A DNA stretch of 42,393 nt from Bacteroidota bacterium (GTDB lineage: Bacteria; Bacteroidota; Bacteroidia; Flavobacteriales; Flavobacteriaceae), in assembly GCA_021793375.1 (NCBI GenBank), contig JAJYSY010000007.1, positions 1-42,393 on the forward strand, written 5' to 3'. A program made the translations under genes and the position numbers. Every line of letters begins with the position of its first letter. Within the stretch, counting starts at the first letter, position 1. The notes under the pieces were generated by a model that was given only the letters and a program-made list of their open reading frames with translations, ran no database searches and was not told where the DNA came from. Of this stretch, positions 8,380-16,024 are shown piece by piece.

Positions 8380-9388
8380 AAAAACAAAACTAAAAACCTT
8401 AAACTTAGGTTTTGTCGGGTTGGGTTGGATAGGGCTCAACCGGATGAAAAGAGTATTGTCCAACCCGAATATAAAAGGAACAGCTATAGTTGAGCCTTTA
8501 AAAGAAAATGCAGACCAAGCTTTAAAAATTTCTGAAAACGCAAAAGTTTATGAGTCTTATGAAGAGTTATTAGAAAATCCGGAAATCGATGGTGTGATGA
8601 TCGCCACGCCAAGTGCACTGCATGCCAAACAAGTCAAACAAGCTTTAAAGGCCAAAAAAGCAGTTTTTTGTCAAAAACCCTTAGGAAGAAATTCAACAGA
8701 AGTAAAACAAGTAATTCAAACTGCTTATGAAAATAATCAGTTGTTGGGGGTAGATCTTTCTTACAGATTTACAAAAGCTTTTCAACAAGTTTATAAAATT
8801 ATTAAAAGTGGAGAAATAGGAAAAGTTTTTTCAGCAGAATTGAAATTTCATAATGCTTATGGTCCGGATAAAGAATGGTTTTACGATATAAAAAAATCCG
8901 GAGGAGGCTGTGTTTTAGATTTGGGTTTACATCTTATAGATTTAGGATTGTGGTGTTTAGATTTTTCAACAATAGAAAATTTGCAAAGTCATTTATTTTA
9001 TCAAGGAAAAAAAATCAAGAAAAATGAAAAAATTACAGAAGATTTTGCTTCCATTTCATTTTTAACTTCAACAAATACTTCAATAAATCTGCAATGTAGT
9101 TGGAATATTTCTGCAGGAAAAGATGCAGTTATTTCAGTTCATTTTTACGGAACAAAAGGTGGTGTAGCTTTTAAAAATGTAGCAGGTTCTTTTTATGATT
9201 TCGTTGCAGAAAAATATACTGGAACTAATACAGAAATATTGATTTCCCCACCTGATTATTGGTCAGGAAAAGCTGCTGAAGTGTGGGCGGAAAAACTTTT
9301 AAACGGAGAGAAATTTAATGCAGTAAATGCAAAAGAACACCTGCGATTAGCAGAAATAATAGACAAAATTTATGAAAGAGAAATATAA
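8363..9388 (+). CDS. Gfo/Idh/MocA family NAD(P)-dependent oxidoreductase
   Basis: 341 residues: an N-terminal Rossmann domain with GFVGLGWIG (16-24), the family Lys-Pro in CQKPLGRN (K105, P106; the usual preceding Glu is replaced by Gln), then an alpha/beta domain carrying the catalytic-site DLGLHLIDLG (D186, H190). Family members oxidise or reduce sugars, inositols or uronic acids, or catalyse NAD-dependent hydrolysis. Start choice is supported by the Rossmann motif lying near the N-terminus, although the first 12 residues are a charged leader. It overlaps the alcohol dehydrogenase gene by 17 bases and the glycosyltransferase gene by 17 bases, so the three are almost certainly translated together. 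Substrate unknown. Confidence 0.85.
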   Translation: MKTTAEKTKLKTLNLGFVGLGWIGLNRMKRVLSNPNIKGTAIVEPLKENADQALKISENAKVYESYEELLENPEIDGVMIATPSALHAKQVKQALKAKKAVFCQKPLGRNSTEVKQVIQTAYENNQLLGVDLSYRFTKAFQQVYKIIKSGEIGKVFSAELKFHNAYGPDKEWFYDIKKSGGGCVLDLGLHLIDLGLWCLDFSTIENLQSHLFYQGKKIKKNEKITEDFASISFLTSTNTSINLQCSWNISAGKDAVISVHFYGTKGGVAFKNVAGSFYDFVAEKYTGTNTEILISPPDYWSGKAAEVWAEKLLNGEKFNAVNAKEHLRLAEIIDKIYEREI

Positions 9389-10499
9389 AATATTAATGAC
9401 TGCGGATACTTTAGGCGGAGTTTGGAATTATTGTCTGGAGCTTTGTAAAGCTTTAGAAAAATATCCGGTGGAAATACATTTAATAAGTTTTGGAAAACAT
9501 GTTTCTCCAACTCAATTTAAAGCTGTAAAAAAACTAAATAATCTGAAAATTTACTCTTCTGATTTAAAGTTAGAATGGATGAAAAACCCTGATATTAAAG
9601 CTATTAAAAAAAGAATTTATGAATTATGCAAAAAGATAAAACCTGATTTAATTCATTTTAATAATTATGTTGAAAATGAAATATTTGAAGAAATTCCCAA
9701 ACTCACTGTTTTTCATTCTTGTGTGCAAACTTGGTGGAAAGCTGTAAAAAAAGAAAAAGCTCCTCCACAGTGGAATAAATACTATCAATTAGTTGAAAAA
9801 GCTTTAAATCAATCAGATAAAATTGTTTTTCCATCTTTTGCCATGTTGGAGGAAGCAAAAAACACTTATGATTTTAAAGAAAACACTATAGTTATTTCCA
9901 ATGCAAGAGAAATAAGTCTTCCAAAAAAAATAAAAAAAGAAAAAATCATTTTATGTACTGGAAGAATATGGGATGAAGCAAAAAATTTAAAAATATTAGG
10001 CGCTATTGCAAAACAACTTTCTTGGCCGGTTTATATAGCCGGAGATCATATCAATCCAAATGGAGAAGAAAAAATTGTATTAGAAAATGTATTTTTTTTA
10101 GGAAAATTAAACGCCGAAGAAATCATCAAGTGGTTTTGTAAAGCTGAAATTTATGTAAATCCCGGATTTTATGAACCCTTTGGATTAGCAGTGTTAGAAG
10201 CAGCTCAAGCAAATTGTGCTTTATTGTTAAGCCAGATAAAAAGCCTTCAGGAAATTTGGGGAGAAGCAGCACTTTATTTTAATCCTGAGGATAAAAATCA
10301 ATTAAAAAATCAGCTTTTAAGTTTAATTGAAAATTCAGAAAAAAGAAAATCTTATGCTTTAAAAGCAAAAAATAGAGCCACTCTTTACAACAATAAAATA
10401 TTTGGCAAAAAATATTTTGAGTTATATGAAAATCTACTCAATCCCACTCAAACTGCTGTTGAAAGAAGAAATGAAGAAAGATATTTTGTAAAAAACTAA
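9372..10499 (+). CDS. glycosyltransferase family 4 (GT-B fold)
   Basis: 375 residues. The N-terminal acceptor domain starts with ILMTADTLGGVWNYCLELCKAL, the Gly-rich opening loop of GT4 enzymes. The C-terminal donor domain has LCTGRIWDEAKNLKIL and the signature YEPFGLAVLEAA with the EX7E pair near residues 268-276, which binds the nucleotide-sugar donor with retention of configuration. It lacks membrane segments and should work in the cytoplasm or at the inner face of the membrane. The last 20 residues form a charged tail. It overlaps the preceding oxidoreductase gene by 17 bases and is followed after 11 bases by another glycosyltransferase. Acceptor and donor sugars are not deducible. Confidence 0.87.
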   Translation: MKEKYKILMTADTLGGVWNYCLELCKALEKYPVEIHLISFGKHVSPTQFKAVKKLNNLKIYSSDLKLEWMKNPDIKAIKKRIYELCKKIKPDLIHFNNYVENEIFEEIPKLTVFHSCVQTWWKAVKKEKAPPQWNKYYQLVEKALNQSDKIVFPSFAMLEEAKNTYDFKENTIVISNAREISLPKKIKKEKIILCTGRIWDEAKNLKILGAIAKQLSWPVYIAGDHINPNGEEKIVLENVFFLGKLNAEEIIKWFCKAEIYVNPGFYEPFGLAVLEAAQANCALLLSQIKSLQEIWGEAALYFNPEDKNQLKNQLLSLIENSEKRKSYALKAKNRATLYNNKIFGKKYFELYENLLNPTQTAVERRNEERYFVKN

Positions 10500-10510
10500 A
10501 TCTAAAAACT

Positions 10511-11620
10511 ATGAAATTTTTATTGTTTTATCATTCAGCTTATTCTGATTGGAATCATGGAAACGCTCATTTCTTAAGAGGAATAACAAAATCTCTTCAA
10601 AAAAGAGGTCATGAAGTTATTATATATGAACCTGAAAACGGTTGGAGCTTACAAAATTTATTAAAAACACAAGGAATCGAAAGATTAGAAGAATTCAAAA
10701 AATATTATCCTACCATTCATCCGCAATTTTATAATTCTAATAAATCCTTGTCTAAAAAAATATTTAAAGATGTAGATGTTGTAATTGTTCATGAATGGAA
10801 TTCTCCAAAATTGATTGAAGAAATAGGAAATTATAAAGAAAAATATGGATTTACTTTACTTTTTCATGACACTCATCATCGCGCGGTTTCTGATACAGAA
10901 AATTTAGCAAAAAACACTTTTGTAAATTATGATGGTGTTTTAGTTTTCGGAAAAATCCTAAAAGATTTATACTTAAAAAACAATTGGAATAAAAATGTCT
11001 GGGTTTGGCATGAAGCTGCAGATGCAGAGATGTTTCATCCACAACGAAATAATTCTAAAGAAGGAGATTTGGTATGGATTGGAAATTGGGGAGATAATGA
11101 AAGAGCAGAAGAACTACAAGAATATTTGATAAATCCTATAAAAAATTTGGGAATAAAAGCTAAAATTTATGGAGTTAGATATCCAAAAGAGATTATTAAA
11201 CTTTTAGAAAAATCCGGAATTGAATATGGAGGATGGTTGCCAAATTATAAAGTTCCTGAAATTTTTTCCAAATATAACTTAACTGTCCATATTCCCAGAA
11301 AACCTTATGTAGAACAGCTTTTGGGAATTCCTACCATCAGACCATTTGAAGCTATGTCTTGTGGAATTCCTTTGGTTTCAGCTCCTTGGGAAGATACAGA
11401 AAATTTATTTAGCACCAATAAAGATTATCTCTTGGCAAAAAATCCGGAGGAGATGGAAAGATTAATTTATGAAGTTCTTCAAAACCATAATTTATCAACA
11501 GCACTTTCTGAAAACGGACGAAAAGTAATATTGGAAAAACACACTTGTGATCATCGTGTTCAAGAATTAGAAAAAATAATTTTTTCAATTAAAACCTTTC
11601 AAAAAACTCAAATATCATGA
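10511..11620 (+). CDS. glycosyltransferase, CgeB-related GT-B
   Basis: 369 residues. The N-terminal domain opens KFLLFYHSAYSDWNHGNAHF and continues LRGITKSLQKRGHEVIIYEP, the layout shared by CgeB-type glycosyltransferases and also seen in the next two genes. The C-terminal part has a donor-binding block IRPFEAMSCGIPLVSAPWED near residue 275 followed by LLAKNPEEM, as in the Glyco_trans_1_2 type domain. VWIGNWGDNERAEELQEYL near residue 187 opens the second domain. No signal peptide or membrane helix is visible. It is more diverged from the following pair than they are from each other. It ends in a 4-base ATGA overlap with the next gene, so translation is probably coupled. Confidence 0.75.
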   Translation: MKFLLFYHSAYSDWNHGNAHFLRGITKSLQKRGHEVIIYEPENGWSLQNLLKTQGIERLEEFKKYYPTIHPQFYNSNKSLSKKIFKDVDVVIVHEWNSPKLIEEIGNYKEKYGFTLLFHDTHHRAVSDTENLAKNTFVNYDGVLVFGKILKDLYLKNNWNKNVWVWHEAADAEMFHPQRNNSKEGDLVWIGNWGDNERAEELQEYLINPIKNLGIKAKIYGVRYPKEIIKLLEKSGIEYGGWLPNYKVPEIFSKYNLTVHIPRKPYVEQLLGIPTIRPFEAMSCGIPLVSAPWEDTENLFSTNKDYLLAKNPEEMERLIYEVLQNHNLSTALSENGRKVILEKHTCDHRVQELEKIIFSIKTFQKTQIS

Positions 11621-12732
11621 AAAAAGAAAAACTAAATATTGCTTTTTTTGGCTCCAGTATTGTTTCCGCTTATTGGAATGGAGCAGCAACTTATTACAGA
11701 GGAATCATTAAAGCTCTTTTTCATAAAGGTTATGAAATCACTTTTTATGAACCGGATATTTATAATCGACAAAAACACAGAGATATAGATCCGCCGGATT
11801 ATTGTGAAGTGATTATTTATGAAGATGATCAAATAAATCTTCAAGCACTTTTAAGAAAAGCTCAAGAAGAAGCAGATATCATTATTAAAGCCAGTGGAGT
11901 AGGAGCTTTTGATGAGTTTTTAGAAGAAGAAATTCCAAAATTAAAAACAACTAAAAATGCTATTTTCTTTTGGGATGTTGATGCCCCGGCAACTTTAAGT
12001 AGAATGCAAAATAATTTGGAGGATGATTTTCGGAATCAAGTAAAAAAATATGATTGTATTTTAACTTATGGCGGAGGTGATCCGGTGATTGACGCATATT
12101 TAAAATTGGGAGCAAAACGCTGTGTTCCCATTTATAATGCACTTGATGAAGAAACTCATTTTCCGGTTGAAACAGAAAAAAAATATGATAGTTTTTTAAG
12201 CTTTTTAGGAAACAGATTACCGGATAGAGAACAAAGAGTTTTAGATTTTTTTGTAAAACCCGCAGGAAAATTCTCGGATAAAAAATTTTTATTAGGTGGA
12301 AGTGGATGGGAAGATCTTGAAAAACCAAAAAATGTTGAATATATAAATCATGTTTATACTAAAGATCATAATGCTTTCAATAGTAGCGCTTTAGCTGTTT
12401 TAAATATCAGTAGAGAAAGCATGGCAGTATATGGTTTTTCTCCGGCCACACGAGTTTTTGAAGCCGCCGGAGCTGCAGCTTGTATGATCACAGATTATTG
12501 GGAAGGAATAGAAATGTTTTTTGAACCTGATCAAGAAATTTTAATCGCTAAAGATGGAGAAGAAGTCGTAAAAATTCTTCAACAATTGACACCGGAAAAA
12601 GCACAGAAAATCGGGAAAGCAGCATATAAAAAAGTATTGGAAAAACATACTTATAAAAACAGAATACAACTTTTAGATAAAGTAATCAAAGAAATTTTAA
12701 AAGAAAATAAACTCAAAACAGAAATATCATGA
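11617..12732 (+). CDS. CgeB-family glycosyltransferase (first of a tandem pair)
   Basis: 371 residues. Typical features of CgeB-like proteins (named from the Bacillus subtilis spore-crust gene cgeB) are the N-terminal NGAATYYRGIIKALFHKGYE, the middle FFWDVDAPATLSRM, and a C-terminal donor-site block GFSPATRVFEAAGAAACMI followed by TDYWEGIEMFFEP. These proteins are GT-B glycosyltransferases thought to decorate surface structures; direct biochemistry is sparse. The protein is soluble. It is clearly paralogous to the next gene: DVDAPATL aligns with DIDTPVTL, and FSPATRVFEAA with FSPSVRLFEAA. Four-base ATGA overlaps at both ends show tight translational coupling. Sugar specificity is unknown. Confidence 0.8.
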   Translation: MKKEKLNIAFFGSSIVSAYWNGAATYYRGIIKALFHKGYEITFYEPDIYNRQKHRDIDPPDYCEVIIYEDDQINLQALLRKAQEEADIIIKASGVGAFDEFLEEEIPKLKTTKNAIFFWDVDAPATLSRMQNNLEDDFRNQVKKYDCILTYGGGDPVIDAYLKLGAKRCVPIYNALDEETHFPVETEKKYDSFLSFLGNRLPDREQRVLDFFVKPAGKFSDKKFLLGGSGWEDLEKPKNVEYINHVYTKDHNAFNSSALAVLNISRESMAVYGFSPATRVFEAAGAAACMITDYWEGIEMFFEPDQEILIAKDGEEVVKILQQLTPEKAQKIGKAAYKKVLEKHTYKNRIQLLDKVIKEILKENKLKTEIS

Positions 12733-13805
12733 AAATACTCGTAATCGGATTGTCCATCACTTCTTCTTGGGGAAATGGTCATGCCACAACTTTTCGTTCT
12801 TTATTAAAGTCTTTTGCAAAACGAGGACATTCTATTCTTTTTTTAGAAAGAGATGTTTCTTATTACGCGCAAAACAGAGATTTACCACAAGCTGATTTTT
12901 GTGAAATAAAATTATATAAAAATACTACGGATTTAAAAACAAGATTTTCTGAAAATATTAAAAATGCTGACGCCGTAATGGTGGGATCTTATGTTTATGA
13001 AGGTGTTTTGATAAATGAGTTGGTTTTTTCTTTAGCAAAAGGAGTAAAAATGTTTTATGATATTGATACTCCTGTTACTTTAAATAAAATCGCTAACGAA
13101 GATTTTCAATATATCAAACCTCAGCAAATCAAAGAGTTTGATATTTATCTTTCTTTTTCAGGTGGACCAATTTTAGATTTTATCATGGAAGAATATAAAG
13201 CTCCATCAGCAAAAGCTTTGTATTGTTCTGTTGATACAGATTTATATTTTCCGAAAGAAAGAAAAAAAACCTGGAAAATGGGATATTTAGGAACTTATAG
13301 TGCTGATCGTCAACTCACAGTTGAAGAATTATTGAATAAACCGGCAAAACTTAAAAAAGAATTATCCTTTCTTGTTGCCGGTCCTCAATATCCCGAAAAT
13401 TATGATTGGGCAGAAAATGTAGAGCGAATTTCACATTTACCTCCACAAAAACATAATGATTTTTATAACTCACAACAATATACTTTAAATGTTACCAGAG
13501 AAAATATGATAAAAGCTGGATTTTCTCCCAGTGTAAGACTTTTTGAAGCTGCAGCTTGCGCTACTCCTGTTATTTCAGATTATTGGTCAGGTTTAGAGAG
13601 TTTTTTTGAAATTGGAACTGAAATATTAATCGCAGAAAATTCAGCAGATGTTTTAACACATTGGAAAAATATTTCGGAAAAACAAAGCATGGAAATAGGA
13701 CAGAAAGCAAGAGAAAAAATCTTAAAAAAACACACTTCCTCTGTTCGTGCTAAAGAACTGGAAGAATATATAAATACTGTTTTTTCCACTCCTCAAAAAA
13801 TATAA
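12729..13805 (+). CDS. CgeB-family glycosyltransferase (second of a tandem pair)
   Basis: 358 residues, paralogue of the gene before it with the same block order: GNGHATTFRSLLKSFAKRGH near the N-terminus, FYDIDTPVTLNKI near residue 112, a second-domain opening YLGTYSADRQLTVEELLNKP, and the donor block GFSPSVRLFEAAACATPVIS followed by DYWSGLESFFEIG. The repeated mid-region suggests both enzymes use related donors or acceptors, while differences around the glycine-rich loops allow distinct linkages. It is soluble, with no signal peptide. It overlaps the upstream stop by 4 bases, and the methyltransferase gene starts 3 bases downstream. Confidence 0.8.
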   Translation: MKILVIGLSITSSWGNGHATTFRSLLKSFAKRGHSILFLERDVSYYAQNRDLPQADFCEIKLYKNTTDLKTRFSENIKNADAVMVGSYVYEGVLINELVFSLAKGVKMFYDIDTPVTLNKIANEDFQYIKPQQIKEFDIYLSFSGGPILDFIMEEYKAPSAKALYCSVDTDLYFPKERKKTWKMGYLGTYSADRQLTVEELLNKPAKLKKELSFLVAGPQYPENYDWAENVERISHLPPQKHNDFYNSQQYTLNVTRENMIKAGFSPSVRLFEAAACATPVISDYWSGLESFFEIGTEILIAENSADVLTHWKNISEKQSMEIGQKAREKILKKHTSSVRAKELEEYINTVFSTPQKI

Positions 13806-13808
13806 ACT

Positions 13809-14612
13809 ATGACAATTCAAGAAAAAATAGAAAAACTCTCTCCTTGGTTTCATAATATTCATCTTCCAAGTGGAGAACAAACTGCAGAAAATCATTTTTT
13901 AGGCGATTTTCCTTCTTTTAAATGGGAAAAAATAAAATTTCATTTACCCGAGAGTTTAGAAGGATATAAAGTTTTGGATATAGGTTGTAATGCAGGATTT
14001 TACAGCATAGAATTGGCAAAATTAGGCGCAGATGTTTTAGCTATAGATATGGATGATCATTATTTAAATCAAGCAAAATGGATAGCTGAAAAATTTGGAT
14101 TAACCGATAAAATAGAATTTAGAAAAATGCAAGTTTATGATTTGGCGCATACCACGGAAAAGTTTGATTTAATCTGGTTTATGGGTGTTTTTTATCATTT
14201 GCGGTATCCGCTTTTAGCTTTGGATATTCTCTCTCGACTAACAGATAAATATCTGGTTTTTCAAACTTATTCTTTACCAGGAAGAGAGGAAATGAAAATT
14301 CCTAAAAATGTTGAATTTGATAAAAGAGAAATATTAAATAAACCCAATTGGCCAAAATTAGCTTTTATAGAAAACAATTTAGCCGGAGATCCCACCAATT
14401 GGTGGGTGGCAAATCATCAGGGGATTTTATCACTATTGAAAAGCTGCGGATTTATAATAGAAAAAAACCTGGATGAAGAAACTTATTTAAGCATTAAAAG
14501 TCAAGAAATTCCAGCTATAGATAAAACTTGGAATGCTTCAGAATATTTATCTGCTATAGGAAAAAAATGGAGAGATAAAATTGAAGAAAAAACTTCTACA
14601 AAAAACTATTAA
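13809..14612 (+). CDS. SAM-dependent methyltransferase, CmoB-like (resembles the TIGR04290 group)
   Basis: 267 residues of class I methyltransferase. Motif I is VLDIGCNAGFYS (55-66), followed by an acidic strand end LAIDMDDHY (78-85) and FMGVFYHLRYPLLALDIL around residues 123-140. FMGVFYHLRYPL parallels the SMGVLYHRRSPL block of tRNA-modifying CmoB, so the fold is CmoB-like. The N-terminal SPWFHNIHLPSGEQT and LGDFPSFKW blocks are, from memory, those of a methyltransferase family (TIGR04290) that occurs in sugar gene clusters; I could not check this. It probably methylates the glycan or a sugar precursor in the cytoplasm. It follows the glycosyltransferase gene by 3 bases. Whether it uses SAM or carboxy-SAM cannot be told by eye. 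Confidence 0.8.
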   Translation: MTIQEKIEKLSPWFHNIHLPSGEQTAENHFLGDFPSFKWEKIKFHLPESLEGYKVLDIGCNAGFYSIELAKLGADVLAIDMDDHYLNQAKWIAEKFGLTDKIEFRKMQVYDLAHTTEKFDLIWFMGVFYHLRYPLLALDILSRLTDKYLVFQTYSLPGREEMKIPKNVEFDKREILNKPNWPKLAFIENNLAGDPTNWWVANHQGILSLLKSCGFIIEKNLDEETYLSIKSQEIPAIDKTWNASEYLSAIGKKWRDKIEEKTSTKNY

Positions 14613-14642
14613 ACAATAAACTAACTTTAAAAACTTTCAATT

Positions 14643-14924
14643 ATGAATAGCGGAGAATCAAAGAGAACAAGAGATCATGATAAAATAAAAAAGTGGGCAG
14701 AAAAAAGAGATGGAAAACCGGCCATTGTAAAAGGGACTAAATCTGGAGATAGTAGTGGATTATTACGTATAAATTTTCCGGGATATGAAGAAGAAAATTT
14801 AGAGAATATTTCTTGGAAAGAATTTTTTAAAACCTTTGAAGAAAATGATTTAGACTTTTTATATCAAGAAAAAACACAAGAGGGAAAAATCAGCAGGTTT
14901 TCAAAGTTTGTAAAAAAACACTGA
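14643..14924 (+). CDS. small conserved protein of the DHD-KW-GKPA type, function unknown
   Basis: 93 residues, soluble and highly charged. Two blocks stand out: [20 protein letters not shown] near the N-terminus and [20 protein letters not shown] near the C-terminus. I recognise this pair of blocks from a widespread family of roughly 70-100 residue bacterial proteins that is usually left hypothetical and sometimes mislabelled as a glucan branching enzyme. It has no branching-enzyme catalytic region. The aromatic/acidic C-terminal block looks like a protein-binding or small alpha/beta domain. It lies 30 bases after the methyltransferase gene and 2 bases before the UDP-xylose synthase gene, so it is clearly part of the operon. 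Any role in the pathway is unknown. Confidence 0.72.
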   Translation: MNSGESKRTRDHDKIKKWAEKRDGKPAIVKGTKSGDSSGLLRINFPGYEEENLENISWKEFFKTFEENDLDFLYQEKTQEGKISRFSKFVKKH

Positions 14925-14926
14925 TT

Positions 14927-15916
14927 ATGAAAAAGCGTGTATTAATTACCGGAGCAGCAGGTTTTTTAGGTTCTCATCTTTGTGATAAATTCTTAGCAAA
15001 AGGATTTGAAGTAGTGGGAATGGATAATTTAATTACAGGAAATCTTAATAATTTAAAACATTTAACCGGATGCAGTGAATTTACTTTTTATGATTATGAC
15101 ATCACCAATTTTGTTCATTTATCAGGGAAATTAGATTTTATATTACATTTTGCCTCTCCCGCAAGTCCTATAGATTATTTGAAAATTCCTATCCAAACTT
15201 TAAAAGCCGGATCATTGGGAACTTATAATTTATTAGGATTGGCAAAAGAAAAAAATGCGAAAATTTTAATTGCTTCCACCTCAGAGATTTATGGAAATCC
15301 TTTAGAACACCCTCAAAAAGAATCCTATTTTGGAAATGTGGACACCATAGGGCCAAGGTGTGTTTATGATGAAGCAAAAAGATTTATGGAATCTCTGACA
15401 ATGGCTTATCATCGGTTTCATAAAGTGGAAACCAGAATTGTCAGAATTTTCAATACTTATGGTCCGCGAATGCGATTAAATGATGGAAGGGTAATTCCTA
15501 CTTTTATCGGTCAAATTCTCGAAAATAAACCTTTAACTATTTTTGGAGATGGAAATCAAACTCGTTCTTTTTGTTATGTAGATGATTTGATTGAAGGAAT
15601 TTATCGCGTAACTCTTAATGATTACCATTATCCTATAAATTTAGGAAATCCTGAAGAAATTACCATTAATCAATTGGCAAAAGAACTTTGTGAAATTGAA
15701 GGAATTAAAATGAAAATTAAAAAACGAAAATTACCTAAAGGAGATCCTTTAAAAAGAAAACCGGATATCGCCAAAGCCAAAAAAATATTAGGATGGAAAC
15801 CCAAAGTTTCAAGAAGAGAAGGATTGCGAAAAACCATTTCTTATTTCAAGAAAATCCCCAATGAAATGGAAATAAGAATGCAACCAAAAACTTTTGAAAC
15901 TTTTATTCAACGATAA
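14927..15916 (+). CDS. UDP-glucuronate decarboxylase (UDP-xylose synthase)
   Basis: 329-residue extended SDR that converts UDP-glucuronate to UDP-xylose with NAD+ recycled on the enzyme. The cofactor loop is TGAAGFLG (8-15). The family-specific block [20 protein letters not shown] (74-93) is present, followed by the catalytic region [14 protein letters not shown] (117-130), [13 protein letters not shown] with the Tyr/Lys pair (YDEAK), and the nucleotide-binding [16 protein letters not shown]. Length matches bacterial cytoplasmic UXS, with no membrane anchor. It starts 2 bases after the small DHD protein and closes the operon; a strong terminator follows. Its presence implies that xylose, or a sugar made from UDP-xylose, is part of the product. 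Confidence 0.9.
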   Translation: MKKRVLITGAAGFLGSHLCDKFLAKGFEVVGMDNLITGNLNNLKHLTGCSEFTFYDYDITNFVHLSGKLDFILHFASPASPIDYLKIPIQTLKAGSLGTYNLLGLAKEKNAKILIASTSEIYGNPLEHPQKESYFGNVDTIGPRCVYDEAKRFMESLTMAYHRFHKVETRIVRIFNTYGPRMRLNDGRVIPTFIGQILENKPLTIFGDGNQTRSFCYVDDLIEGIYRVTLNDYHYPINLGNPEEITINQLAKELCEIEGIKMKIKKRKLPKGDPLKRKPDIAKAKKILGWKPKVSRREGLRKTISYFKKIPNEMEIRMQPKTFETFIQR

Positions 15917-15957
15917 AATAAAACTGCAAGAGTTGTTTAAAATACTTTTACAACAAA

Positions 15958-15999
15958 AAATAAAAGTTTGCTTTTATCAAGAAAAACAAACTTTTATTT
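15958..15999. terminator. bidirectional terminator closing the sugar operon
   Basis: A perfect 13-base inverted repeat, AAATAAAAGTTTG (15958-15970) and CAAACTTTTATTT (15987-15999), with a 16-base loop. It lies between the convergent UXS gene (+) and AbgT gene (-), and both strands run into T-rich sequence. Confidence 0.72.
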
Positions 16000-16024
16000 A
16001 TAAGTTGAATTAATCAACAGAAAA

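Noticed and set aside
11960..12328. 122-codon minus-strand frame within the CgeB-type glycosyltransferase gene
   Set aside because: Fully inside a real gene on the other strand; composition is of a shadow frame.
3492..15916. Polysaccharide utilisation locus
   Set aside because: No SusC, SusD, exported hydrolase or sensor-regulator gene is present; the hydrolase domain lacks a signal peptide.
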